A DNA stretch of 64,000 nucleotides from Macrophomina tecta (Eukaryota > Ascomycota > Dothideomycetes > Botryosphaeriales > Botryosphaeriaceae): contig JAKSGN010000043.1 of assembly GCA_024180945.1 (NCBI GenBank), positions 1 to 64,000 of the forward strand. The letters run 5' to 3'. The position numbers and the translations under genes were made by a program. The notes beneath the pieces were generated by a model that saw nothing but the letters and a program-made list of their open reading frames with translations, had not been told where the DNA came from and made no database searches. This document shows, one piece after another, positions 23,180 through 35,385 of the stretch (position 1 is the stretch's first letter; every line of letters begins with the position of its first letter).

Positions 23180-26100
23180 TAAGTTCTTAATAGTCGTATA
23201 GTTCTAGTAGTTTCTAGGTATTATCCTAGTCTCCTTTTTATTTAAGGAGGTATCTAAACTAACTATTAATATAGCCGCTATCTAGGACTTATTCTACGTT
23301 CTAGTCTATATTTTTATCGGCATCTAGATTTTCCGATAGCATTTCTTCCATTTAGTGTAATAGCATAGCGTTTTCTAGTACTGGTTTAAGAAGTAAGACG
23401 TAAAATATAGAGTATATCCGCATAGTATTAGGTAGTCTAAGGCGGAAATTAACCTTTCTAATTTATTCTTTAATTTCGAACGGTCCGATTTTCTTAAAGT
23501 CTAATTTATTATTCGGCTATTTTATCTTAATATTTTTTCTAAGAAAGTAAACTTTATTCCCCTCTTTTAGCTTTAGTACCTTCTAGTACCGTCTGTTGTA
23601 GTATTTACCTATTTATAGGGCTACGAATTCGAGGTCTAGGTATAATTATTCGTAGAGTACCTTTAGCTAGTCTACTTTAAGAATTTCTTTTTAGGCTAGG
23701 AATTCGCTTAGTATTAGCTCCTTATAAGCTATGGGCTTATAACCGTAGTTAGCATAGAATAGGAATTCTTATATAGCTAATACTTTTAAGCTATTATACG
23801 CGAACTATACGAGTAGTAGTAGCTCGACCTAGTTATCTTACGCGTAGTTAAAGTAGTAGCGTAGGTATTATTTTAGTATCTAATTTATTCGTTCTGTCTA
23901 TTTATCTATTTAAGGGTGTACCGTGGTCGAGACTTTATACTTAGCTCTAAGCTAGTGGGTAAGAGTCTACTAGAATCGAAATATAAATAGCCGATCTTTA
24001 TTTAATACGAGCTCTTCTAGTAACCCGTAGTTACTAAGGATTATTCTAAGAAATATATAGGTAAGTTCTTCCACATTTACCATCTTAAGGTATAGTAGGT
24101 AATATACGTACTTTATTATTCTATTAATGATAACTAGAATTAAGTTATACTTAATCTTAGTAAGCAGTTCTTCTAACTTAGGTAGGTCCGTAATAAAGTC
24201 TAGCGAGATAGATTACTAAGGGCGCTTCGGTACTAGTAGTAGCTAAAGTAGTCTATAGGGTACGTACCTCGTAGCCTTACTTCTAATATAAAGGTCGCAT
24301 TATAAGACTATCCGTTAGATAGTTCTTTTTAGCCCTAGAAAGTAGTAGCTTCTCGTAATTCGCTCTATTATTTTATCTATTCTTTAATAACTATATACTA
24401 GGGCTTTATATATATCTTTTACGAGTTCCTCCCGTAATTTAACCGGAACGTAGACTAATTCTAAAAATAGAATAGTACTATCTACGTTTCTAGTTACTTA
24501 GGAGTTATTATTAAGTTCTTTAATTTCTTAAATTATTACGTTATCTACGTAGGCTTCTTAGATCTTCTACTCCCATTCGTTACCTTCGAGGTATATCGCT
24601 AGGGCGAATAGTCTAACCGGGGTAAGCGAGTCGTTTAGTCCTTCCTTAAGCTACGTTTATCCTAGGCTATAAATAGCTATAATCTAGCGGCTACAGCTAG
24701 CGGGTATAAAAGACCTATTCTTCTACGTATTAAGTATTATAGGTTGCAGACCTAGCTTTTCTTCGATATAGTCGGCTCGTCTACTTAGCGCGTTAGCGCG
24801 AGCGTTCTCAGATCCCTTTCTATAGGTAATTTTTATATTATAGAACACTAGCTCTTCGGCCTACTAAACCTATCGTTAGTTTAATTCCTTAGTAGTAGTA
24901 AAGTGCGAGAGGTTCTTATAGTCGTAGTAGACTATAACCTAGTACTTAGCGTCTTTAAGGTAGTGTCTCCACTCTTTAAAAGCCGTGACTATAGCTAAGA
25001 GCTCTTTATTATAAACGTTATAGTTCTTTTTAGTAGGTATTATTTTTCTTAAGTAGTAGACGATAGAGTATAGTTTATCTTCTTTATCTAGCTAACTAAG
25101 TACGGCTTCTATAGCGTAGTCTAAAGCGTCGGTTTCTACCTTAATCAGTAGATCTAGGTTATAGAGCCCTAGAACCGGTACTTCTATAAATATCTACTTT
25201 AGTAAGTTAAATACTTATTACTATCTTTCTTTCTATATAAACCTATATTCTTTCTTAGTAATATCGGTTAGAGGTGCCGCTACCTTAGCGTAGTTTATAA
25301 TAAACTTTTAATAAAAGTTAGTAAATCTAAGAAAGAATTATACTTCTTTAATAGTTCGCGATATCGGCTAGTCTCTAATTACGTCTAGTTTCTTATCGTC
25401 CATGCCGATATATCCCGGGGTAATAATAAACCCTAGGTATTCTATTTCTTATATATACCACTTGCTTTTTTCTAGGGCTACTTAGAGGTTTTATTCGTTT
25501 AAGGCCTTTAGAACTTTTCTTACGTACTTAATATATTCCTCGAGCGTCTCTAAGTATATTAGGATATTATCTAGGTAAGCCAAGACGAATATATCTAAAT
25601 ACAGACGTAGAGTATCGTTAACTAAGCTCTAGAAGGTAGTCGGTACGTTAGTAAGCCTAAAAGATATTACCGTATACTTATAATATCCGAATCGCGTTCG
25701 AAACGCCGTCTTCTATTCTTTATCTTTCTTAATACGGACTAGGTAGTAACCTTCTTAAAGATCTAGTTTCGTAAAGAACTTAGCGTTGCGAAGCTTATTC
25801 TATAATTCGTCGATACGAGGTAATAGGTATTAGTTTTTAACCGTAATATTATTTAGTTATCGGTAGTTAATATAGAGGCGGAGCTTACCATTCTTTTTTA
25901 GAATGAATAGAATAAGATATTCTACCGGTAACTATAAGAGTTATATATATTCTTATTCTAGGTTTTTATTAATATATTTTTATAGTACTTTAGCCTCTAT
26001 CTTAGACAAGGAGTAAATAGGCTTAAAAGTAAATTATATTCCTAGGAATAGGGGTATCTTATAATCCTATAGCTAATACTCTAGTAGTTATTTCTTATCT

Positions 26101-27000
26101 CTTTCTTAGAATATTCTTAGTATATCCTAGAACTCCTATAGAACTATCTCTAATTCCGGTATAGGTACTAATTTATCCTTAGTAGACCTTATAATTCCGC
26201 TAAGGTCTATAATAACCTCGGCTACTAAAATATTTTTATCGTTATAGCTCTTATACCCGAGGGGACTAGTACCTACTTTATCCGGGTGGCCGTACTATTT
26301 ATTAAGCCTCTAGGGGCAGTCTTCTTTAACTAACTTTAGGCTATTCTTATTCTTATTCGTAAGGCCCTATATTATATAGATAAGAGTCTTTTACTCGGTG
26401 TTCTTACTAGGTTTTACGTAAACTGTATAGGCCTTTTCTCCTTATCTTATTATAAGTTTTAGCGCTCGATAGCTAATTTACCTAATATCTATAGGTGCGT
26501 TATTATCTCGTTATCTTAGCTCGGAGGTTCCGCTCTAGCTCTTAGGCTCTAGTGCTTTCTTCTAGCTTTATTAGCTTCTTTTTACTATTACGAGGTAGCG
26601 CCTATAGTATTTATTAGAAAATATAATAGTCTCTATTCTCTAGCTAATATATAGCTCGTAAGTCTTTAGCCACGATATCCCTAGAATAATATTATATTTA
26701 GGGATTATTATTACGTCGAGGTTAATTCGTTCTCGGTAATTACTAACGATAAGGGGTACTTCCCCTATCTTAATTCATATTTAGCTATTTCCATATTCCG
26801 CTAGGGAGCCGTCCACCGTGCTTAACTAATAAGGGTAATTCTTAGCTTACTAGAATAGTTAGTTCTTAACGATAAACTTAGGGTCGATAAATACGCCTTA
26901 TATGCCGCTATCGATTATAGCCATTGCCTTTTTCCCGCAGAATATAACTAAAATATATAAGAGTCGATATAGGTTTAATCCGATAGGTATAACTCCGTTC
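23150..27000 (-). pseudogene. Gypsy A1 pol remnant with chromodomain
   Basis: Reading leftwards: protease region (about 26950-26600), RT (about 26000-25330), RNase H (about 25250-24850), integrase with H2C2 and DDE parts (about 24760-23600), GPY/F-like tail, and chromodomain (about 23310-23170, EVLDSGYIN then YLLK and TWKLLELYDY-like). The RT box near 25570-25590 reads LAYLDNIL, so one Asp has become Asn. RNase H reads well: KVETDALDYAI, then [13 protein letters not shown] and FKEWRHYL. The frame is better preserved than in copia C, with TAG/TAA interruptions. Confidence 0.9.
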
Positions 27001-27949
27001 GCTATATATATAACCTAGTTAAGGGACCTATCTAACGGTCCTTTCTAGGATCCCTATTAAGGAAAGCTATTTAGTTTTTTAATATAGGTCGTCCCGTTAT
27101 TTTGTAATAGATATATTCGTCCTATTTCTTAACTAGAACTAGGGTGTCTTTCTATTATATCTATCTACCGTGTTTAATTAGTCATCTCTAGTAGATTCAC
27201 CCGTTTCGGACCTAATACTAAAAGATAAGCATATCGTATTTCTCGTAGGATATCTATTATAAGGTGCCCCTGTCCCTAGTTACTATACCGTACTAACAGA
27301 GGGTATAGGCTATATTATAAAGATATTATAGGTCTTACTGTTATCGTGCCCCCTATACCTTATTCTCTAGCTAAGATACGAGTTCGTCGGCCGTCTCGAG
27401 TAGTAATTCTTTCTAGGGGTTCTAGATATCATCTTACTATACGCGTGCATATACCTTTCCTTACTATACCTTATATTATTACGTCCCGAGATTAATTGTG
27501 GGGCCTAGAATCTAGGTAACCGTGGGCTCTAGGCTATTAGTAACGCGGCGTGTCTCTCCGTATCGGGTTAGGTATTCAGTTATTCTTATAAGCATGGCTT
27601 CGTCCTACTATTACTCGTTGTCGGTCGTGCTTAACTCTAGAATACTATTATATAGTTCCCCCGTATCGCTATCGACTAGGTCCTCGTCGTTAAGAAAGGC
27701 TTTAATAAGCTCTTCCTCCGTTCTTAGGGTCGCATTAACGTATCGTAGCTTCTTAGGGTACTAGCCTATGGCGTCCTTATCGCTCTAGTAAGTAGTATAG
27801 TTATCATTGTAGTAGGCTATCCAGCTAAGCCTCTAATACTCGGGGCTCTAGCTTTCTTCGCATCGCTTATTAAATTCGGCGAAGGGGTTTTCTTATTTAG
27901 TAACCGTAGAGACTTCTCGACTTTTTAGTTTTTACGTCGTGGCCGTGAC

Positions 27950-29080
27950 TTACTTATCCTTCTTAAGGTAGTAATGTGTCTTTTCCTAAGTCTTACCGTA
28001 GTAGATGTATAGTCCTTTTTCGAATCTTTATTTTTACTCTAGGGTCTATTCTTTACGTCGTTTTTCCTTATAGCCGTTATTCTTTCCCCTATAGTAGTTG
28101 TTTCTTTTAGGTGGGTCGTTTCGGCGGTTAATATTATCTAGCTCTATAGCATCTCCTTCTTCCTAAGTATATCTAGGGCACGCTACGCGTGAAGTATTAG
28201 CTTTATAGTTTACCTTATACTTCTCGGATTAGCGCTCGAAGAGGCGGTTATCGCATTTAATAGCTAGCTTAATAAGCTTATCTAGGGTCTTAAAATCATC
28301 TTATATTATAAGTTAGTCTTTAACCCTTTTCTTAAGTCCTCGGTAGTAGTAGTCTATAAGGACGTAGTCGAACTAGTTATCTAGATACGCTACGGTCTTT
28401 TAGAATTCTATAGTATAGTCTGCTACTAAGGTCTTCTAGTAGATATTTATAACGGCTCGTCGGGCCTTATTAATCTCGTCGAGGTCTCCGAAGCTTTACT
28501 TAATTTAAGTTATAAAGTACTTATAGCTACTAAAGACTTAGTATTCTTCTTACATACTTCTAGTTCTTTCTCTATTCGGTCTCTAAGGTAGGGCTCGAAC
28601 TACTATATCGTAATATCGCGGAGGTAGGTAGCTGCAAATATTATCTTTTTATCGTTAGTAGGGAAGTCTCTAGAATTAAAGAAGAAGTATAGGTCGAGTT
28701 ATAAGAGAAAGGTCTAGAGCTTCTTTTAATTACTATAGAATAGATCTAGCTTAGCCGTCTTCGTGCTTCTATTAGGAGGTTAAGTCATTGTTAATACCGG
28801 AGTATAAATGGGTGCCGGGGTAGGGGTTATTAGAATAGCTTAGTTGCGAAGTTCGCCTATTTACCGATAGAGCTAGGTGTTCTCGTTGGTCTACTTCTAG
28901 AGTTATCTACGTAGTTCGCCGATCTGGCCTTATATGTCTTAAATAACCTAAAAGAGGTCGGCTATAGTTGGCTATAGAGGGCTGTTATTATTTATATTAA
29001 CGTCGTTTATTATATTACTTAGTTAGTATTAAGTATTAGATAATACTATCTTATCGTTAAATATTTCTTTTCTTGAAACT
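27950..29080 (-). pseudogene. Gypsy A1 gag remnant
   Basis: Minus-strand frame between the primer-binding site and the protease. A mutated zinc knuckle near 28015-27965 reads IYYGKT then THYYLKKDK, in the spacing of a CCHC box with Cys changed to Tyr. Upstream is a Gag-like helical region (about 28250-28700). The Arg/Ser-rich stretch 27500-27900 probably belongs to the gag-protease linker. No intact start codon could be fixed. Confidence 0.65.
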
Positions 29081-29099
29081 ACCTTCCCTTATAAGAATA

Positions 29100-29109
29100 G
29101 TAGTTAAAG
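29100..29109 (-). other. Putative primer-binding site of gypsy A1
   Basis: Minus-strand CTTTAACTAC adjoins the 5' LTR, identical to that of gypsy B2 and B3. It is partly complementary to the conserved LTR block, as in self-priming elements. Confidence 0.45.
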
Positions 29110-29893
29110 TATAACGGTAGCCTCTTTTACTAGGCTTTAGAGTTACCTAATAGAGTTAGGTAGCGGTAGGATTTACCTTAAAAGATAAGAGAAGAGTAAA
29201 GAATTAAAACAATAGATAGTAATTATGTAATAAGTTAATACGCGGTGCGCGTTAGGCTTATTACCTCTAATAAGTCTATATTAGAATCTTAAGTTAACTA
29301 TAAAGGTTAAGGTACTATCTAAAAAGTATATCTATATATTATATAAGAGTTATATTAATCTATAAATAGTAGGAGATAGTTAGAATCCTTTATTATCTAT
29401 ATATAGTAGAGGATAATTACGATCCTTCGTTATTTAGTAGGCCTAGTAGGTCTTATATAACTTAGGTGCTAAGGCCTATTTCCTAGAATCTAACTTTTAT
29501 ATTAGTTAAGAAAGTATTATACCGCTAGACTATTATTTTTTAGATTATATAAGTTATCCGACTTTCTCCCATTCGTTTCTTTTAGCCTAAAGCTAGTTTT
29601 CGGGATTCGCGATTTTTCTCTTAGAAATATCCTTTCCCTACGGAAGTTCGACCTAGTCGGTATTCCTATAGTCTTACTATACTATATAGATATTGTTTCC
29701 GTATGGGCTTCCGCTACTACCTTATCTAGGCCTATACGCGACATTCTTCCTCGAGGCTGTTTTTTTCTATACGGGTGCACCGGCATTATAGCTTTATTAT
29801 TCTTATAGATTCTTAGCCCCTACGGTGCCTTTTCCCGTGCGGGCTTTTTATTCGTGGGGTTATAAAGCCCTTATTCCTCTAGGATTCGTAATA
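29110..29893 (-). repeat. 5' LTR of gypsy A1
   Basis: 784 bases, TATAACGGTAGCC to GGATTCGTAATA, equal in length to 21559-22342 and followed by the TATAC duplication. Confidence 0.92.
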
Positions 29894-29898
29894 TATAC

Positions 29899-32800
29899 TC
29901 CCTTCGTGTGGTAGTAAAGCTAGCGTACGATAAGATAATAGCTATAGATAAAAGAATAACTACGTATATAACTAAGAATTAAACTTATAAACTCGAGGTT
30001 AAAAAGAATAGCGAGCGGGTTCTATTAGTTATAGTTAAGATAGCTAATTAAGCCTAATAGCCTTTAGACTATTAAATTATATAGGTAGCTAGATTACTAG
30101 CTTTAATAGAATATAAAGTAATAACTAATAAGTAGCTTAATAATTTAGCCGAGCGAGTTACTATAGGCTATATATATCTAAATAAGAAAAATAAAAAGCG
30201 CATAATATTAAATAAAAAAAATAAAAGAAACTCGATTATTTTATTTAGTTAGTAGTATAAGTTCTAATTAATTAACGAATGCCTAATACTTCTACTTTAG
30301 TAGTGCTTTTATAAGTTCGTCTACGATTATATCGGTTATAGGCGTCTATTTAAAGTAGATATTATCTACTAACGCTTCTTATCTAAGCTAGTAATAATAA
30401 ATATTTATATAGTATAACTTTATTATTAGTTTTTTAACGCTTTCTTCTATAAGCTATAGAGTTATTTAGTTATTATACTAAATCTATATAAGATGGCCTA
30501 GATTAAACTATAGTTAGTTAAAGAATTATTTCTACTAGAAGTATTACTTAGCTATTTTAGATAAGATAAGAAGCTCTACTTCGGTAGTTAATATAGTAAT
30601 AGTTGGTTATTTAGTAGCTTTCTAATCTATTAGACCTTGAAATAGTATAATAAGCGAGTCTTAGTAGCTTCTACGCGTTTCTTAATTATTTATATATGCT
30701 GCATTACTGCTAATTATAAAGATATTTTATTTATCCTAATAAACGAAGCCGTTAAAGTATAAGGCGAGTTTCTTTATTTCTCTAAGGTATTTAAGGAGTC
30801 TCTACGCTAGTATAAGATAATAGTATAACGAATTAGTTAGGTAAGCTAATAGAGCTAATATAGTAAAGATAATATCTACTCTTATACTAATTATAGCAAA
30901 CTATACTAATCTTATCTTACTTTAGAAGGTATAAATATCTTATAGTATTATATATAAGTTCTTATTTAGTATAAGAGGCTTATCTTATAGTAAAGATATT
31001 AGTAGGGCATTTACTTCCTTAACATTATATTTAGTAATTAGGCTATTAATATAGGATTTCTAAGAAAGCTAGAGTAAACGCTCTTATTAGTTACAAACTA
31101 TATATAGTATAAAAAACTACTAGATTTCGCCTATTATACGTATCTCGTAGTATTAGAATAAGTTATTCTAGAATACCTCCGCGTAGTGCTCATTATTCTT
31201 ATAATAAGTGATAATAATGTCATTAACGAAGAAGAAGACAAAGAGATAACTATTTACGTAGAGATATAGAGCGTCTAGAATTAATTCTAAGCCGAGTTTC
31301 GTAAGTATATTATAAAAGTAATATTATTAAAGCATTAGTAATTCTTTAAGGCCATATAGTACTTTAAGTAGTTAAAGAATTTACTTATTTTTTAATATTA
31401 TTTCTTCTAGTAGCTTGCAGTACGTTATTTACTTAAGTAGAACGTACAAAAATGTATTTATAATATTATATTACCTTATTTTAAGGTTAAAGGTGCAAAT
31501 AATAGCTATAAGTACTCGGAAAATATAAAAGACTAAGATAGCTATAAAGATATCTTTCTATATTATTTATAGATTATCTCTAACGTAAATACGTGCCTTA
31601 TATTTTAGTAGATAGCTGTTTTCGTCGAATTTATACTTAAATACCTAAGTAAGCGGTATTATCTCCTTAGTATTATCTTATATATTTATTACTAAAATAA
31701 TCTTCTATATCCCCTTACTCTAGACTTTTTATAGTTCCGTTTCTATTACTTTAAGGAATTTAGCGCCTATTAGATATATAAGAGTATTATTATACGTCTT
31801 AGGCTTAGGTAGAAGAGTATTATTATATATCTTAGGCTTAGATAGAAGAGTATCTCAGTACTAGTATATTAGCTATTTAGTAAATAATACTATAATAAAT
31901 ATAGTTCTCTAGGCTTAATCTAAGTACTAATTAAGTAGGAGTTACGTAATATAGGCTAATCTACGTATTCTTTTACCTTAAATAATCGAATTTAGATTAA
32001 TTTGCGCGCTAATTTCTAAGCCCCTTAGTATACGGTTGCCTCGTGCGGCTACTGGATTAGGCGGAGTCTTATATTAGGCTGGTATTAGTTACCTGAGTCT
32101 TAGTTATTATTCTTAATTACCCTCTAAGGCTTAAGGAGCTGGTTAGTAATATTATTCGAGCGTTATAGGTGTAGTTTCTAAATTTAGCTCTAGCTCTTAA
32201 TTATTCTAGATTTAACTATCTCTAGTTGCGGTTGTTCTAGTACCCTACATTTAGTGTACTTAAAGGCTACTTTTAGGCTACTCTTCTCGTGAGTTTAACC
32301 TATTACTCATTACAAACGGTAATAGCGTTAGTAGTTAAATAAGTAAATCTAGCTAATAGCTACTACTAGCTTCTATAGCTTAGTTTTATTCTTAAGATTC
32401 GACTATTTTGTCCTCTAAGGACTCGTTGCTCGTTAATAAAGCTAAGAATAATACAAGATCGTTATTATTTAGACGGATTCGTAAGTATATAAGGGTTTAT
32501 TCTTCCTCGGCTTTAAACACTTCTTAATAGTGCTCTTATTCATAAGGTAAGTACTTGCTATCCTTATTAAATGTAATATCTCTAACGCGTAGAATCTTAT
32601 CTATGCTTAGTGTCTAGATTTAAAAGATATTGGTGGAGTCGTATCTAACTAAGTATCCGATTAGTGCCCTTTCCTAAAGCTTTTAGATACGTAGAATTAT
32701 CTTGTTTAGTATATATACTCTATAGCCGTATATACGTAGGTGGCTAACGTTTGGCTTCTTACTATAAACTATCTTAAATAGAGTCTTCTAGTTAAGTCCT

Positions 32801-33900
32801 TTTACAGGTGTTCGGTTTGAGATATACGCAGCTATATAGATGTATTCGGGCCAATTATAATTAGGTAGATTGCTACTAATTCGCAGTGCCCTTACTTTTA
32901 AAATAAGCGACTATCTAGAACGTTTAGCATTGCCGTTTTACTTAGGTATTTAAGGACTTAATACCTCGAGGGTAATTCCTCTTCTTTATAGTTCTCTTTA
33001 AAAGGCGGTTCTAAGAGACTTCTCGCTATCTAAGTATAAGAAGACTACTTTTCGTTAAAAGCATTTTCTAATTATTCGTTCCGTTAATAAGATAATGTCT
33101 ACGTAGTTATTTTTATTAATATAAGTTATTGCAATCGTATACTGCGTAGCTATATATTTAAGATATATAATCTATATATACCTATTAGTAGCTTCGATCA
33201 TCTAAATAAGATTAAATAATATTCGGAAGAATAGTTCCAAGGATAATTCCTCGGGCGTTATATTACGTAAGATGATTTAATAAGCTTTAGCTCAAGCGTA
33301 TATATCGTAGTACTACGGTATAGCTTCTTCTATAATAGCTGCACCCTCTGTGGTAGTTAGTAGCGCTTTAATAATGGCAGGTAATACGTGAGTAAAGACT
33401 TTATGCTATTACTTAGCTAGACGCTTTCGAATCGTAAGTCCTATAGTAATTTAATTCTCTAGATTCTTTGCCTTGTTAAGCTCTATAAAGTAGAGGTTTT
33501 AGTAGGGCATTAATTCGTACGTAATAATATCTTCCTTATAAAGGACTAGGCGGCCTATATTAAGGTAAACTTCCTTTTCGTTTGCCTTAGCAACTGACAC
33601 GAGGTTGGCCATAAATAATAGCACGTAGACAGTATCCAATAACGTTAGGATTCGTTACATTGAGTGACGATGAGCCTTAATAGTGACTATGCCAAACGCT
33701 TCCACTAAAATACGTGTATTACCGCTCATAACGTAGTTATCTAGACCTACGTTACGTGTTTTAGTAAACCGCTTCTTTATATATCGGTTGTATACGTGGT
33801 GCGAGGAGCCAGTATCAACTATCTATAAAAGCTATAGCGTGGTTGGTTTACTACGTTTAGCTATAAGTAATATAGCAATAATAGCTATAAGCGCTACTAG
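29899..33900 (-). pseudogene. Copia D1 pol remnant
   Basis: Leftwards: protease (about 33880-33600), integrase (about 33500-32750), RT (about 31600-30900) and RNase H (about 30800-30100). The RT box at about 31206-31242 reads FFFVNDII, a mutated FVDDII. Plus-strand copy D2 (55164-59844) is homologous along its length. Mutation density is visibly lower towards the right end, where CpA and TpG become common again. Frame interrupted by TAG/TAA. Confidence 0.82.
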
Positions 33901-33949
33901 ATTCTTATTCTTAGGATCTTCCACTTAAGCTATTAAGTCCTAATAATCT

Positions 33950-34904
33950 TAATTCTTATTAGTTAGTTCGCCTTCTTTAGCTCCTCTAGCTAGTGCGCGT
34001 TCAACCATTGCCTTAGTACGTGGATTACTTATCTTCTTCTAAATCTAAGCCTGAATGTCCTTCTTTAGCTTCCACCCAGATGGGCGTACTTATTCGTTTA
34101 GGTAGTAGCATTTAGCTATCCAGTAAAGCATACTATATAGGCACGGCCTTAGTAGTAGACCTCCTAATTAGGGTTTGCCACGAAGCGTTACTACTATTGT
34201 TATTCGAGTAGTGCCTTTACCTTAAGCTACTTACTTGTGCCTTACGTACTTTCGGTAGTCGGCAATATAGTTAGTAACGTTTAGTTTAGTTTCTACTACT
34301 TTAGAAGATTCTCTAATAGCTATTATAGCGTATTTAGAGTCGTACGAAAGAAGCGCATTAAGAAAGGTATTAACACCTCGCCTTAATATAACCTCTATTA
34401 TCTTTAGGGCTTTAGCTTTATAGACTGTTTCTTCCTATTAGTTCAGCCACTTGTCTATATTCTAATTATTAGGAGGCTTTTCTAGCTAGCGAAGCTAGTT
34501 AACGATAAGGCGTTCCTACGTAGCGGTGGATAGCTTAATCCTTGCTTGCAGAGCCTTGAGTTGATAGTACGGGTGCGTATCAGGGAGATTCTAAAGAATC
34601 GGTTAAAGCGAGGCTCCTACGGAGTCATTAATAACCGTTAAAAGGTCGTTGATTTTCTTATAAATACGCTTGTAGTCCTTCTTCTCCTCCTTATAGTTAT
34701 TAAGGTCGAGACGGTAATAGTCAATCGTCTATTCTTATTATCGAGTTGGCTTAACCGGTGCCGCGAATTAGGCTAGACGTTCCGGCTTGCTCGGATCGAT
34801 GTATTTAAATATATCAGCGCGTTATGCGCGTGATTAGATAAGGTTAAACCAGATGTCCCAGTCTTAAGAGCCTTTTAGAATAATAATTAGCTTCGAGGAC
34901 ATCA
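33950..34904 (-). pseudogene. Copia D1 gag remnant
   Basis: Begins at ATG 34904-34902 (MSSKLIIILKG). The same start is seen in D2 at 55509 (MTSSKLIIVLKG). Typical copia Gag N-terminus followed by a Tyr/Lys-rich region and, near 34250-34150, the zinc-knuckle area. Few stops in the first third because mutation is lighter here. A leader of about 330 bases separates it from the primer-binding site. Confidence 0.75.
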
Positions 34905-35235
34905 TGGTTGTTGATTTTAATGCGTTGTTTACTGGATCGGTTCTTCGGTCGCACGTGTAAAACGGGCCGATAGATCGACTAATCGCTTAAGAACGCAGTG
35001 ATGGTGTTAGCTACAGCTCGCTTATGCGTAGCTACGCTATAATAGGTGCGGTTAGCTGTTATTAGCTGTCGTTGCACCGTAGTGTATGCCTTTGGTTGGC
35101 TGATGACGGTTGAGGTTGCGTACTACTGGTGGCACCGTGTGCTCAAGCCGCTTCGGATGTCGACTGGATGCCTCAGAACGACTGAAAAGTGATTGTAGAT
35201 AATGCTTTAGATGGCAGAAGGCATCAAACGCATAT

Positions 35236-35248
35236 CCGGGCTCATAAC
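35236..35248 (-). other. Copia D1 primer-binding site, half-tRNA(iMet) type
   Basis: In element orientation, GTTATGAGCCCGG immediately follows the LTR. This complements CCGGGCUCAUAAC, the pattern of the anticodon stem and CAU-containing loop of initiator tRNA. Drosophila copia is known to prime from a tRNA(iMet) cleaved in the anticodon loop. The same site follows the LTRs ending at 39342, 40254, 43262 and 55163 and precedes those beginning at 20111 and 52013. Confidence 0.65.
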
Positions 35249-35385
35249 TGTTGGATTTGGTGGTGATACCATCAATTGAGAATAAGTGGCATGAGGCGTG
35301 AGAGGGACGCTCAGGGGAGTCCTCTTATCAGTCCTCTTCCGTGACTAAGCTAAAGTTTATTGTACACACATGTGATATTCCAACA
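35249..35385 (-). repeat. 5' LTR of copia D1 (nearly unmutated)
   Basis: 137 bases, TGTTGGATTTGG to ATTCCAACA. CpA and TpG are frequent. The copy at 21419-21555 and the D2 LTR (55026-55163) are RIP-mutated versions. Confidence 0.92.

Larger units (their letters stand above)
21559..29893 (-). mobile_element. Gypsy chromovirus A1, full length
   Basis: 8335 bases with two 784-base LTRs (21559-22342 and 29110-29893) and perfect TATAC duplications (21554-21558, 29894-29898). Transcribed leftwards: primer-binding site at 29109, gag, pol with chromodomain, then an antisense frame, then the polypurine tract complement (TACCCCCCCTCTT, 22344-22356) and the 3' LTR. RIP-degraded but somewhat richer in CpG and GC than the copia elements around it. 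Confidence 0.95.
21419..35385 (-). mobile_element. Copia D1, both LTRs present, split by gypsy A1
   Basis: Two 137-base LTRs (21419-21555 and 35249-35385) bound an element whose interior runs 29899-35248 once gypsy A1 and its TATAC duplication are removed. Gypsy A1 landed between the 3' LTR and the polypurine tract (complement of ACTCCCTTCGTG near 29897). The outer flanks differ: gypsy B2 LTR on the left (ATTTA), hAT on the right (ATAAG), with no target duplication. The left LTR is heavily RIP-mutated and the right one nearly pristine. A single undisturbed insertion does not explain this. Confidence 0.85.

Noticed and set aside
27522..27764. 80-codon plus-strand frame, rich in Ser and Arg
   Set aside because: Antisense to the gag-protease linker of gypsy A1; no counterpart frame elsewhere and not at the position of the conserved antisense gene.
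35249..35385. Independent solo LTR of copia D at this site
   Set aside because: The primer-binding site and a copia leader lie directly to its left, so it is the 5' LTR of D1, and no target duplication flanks it.
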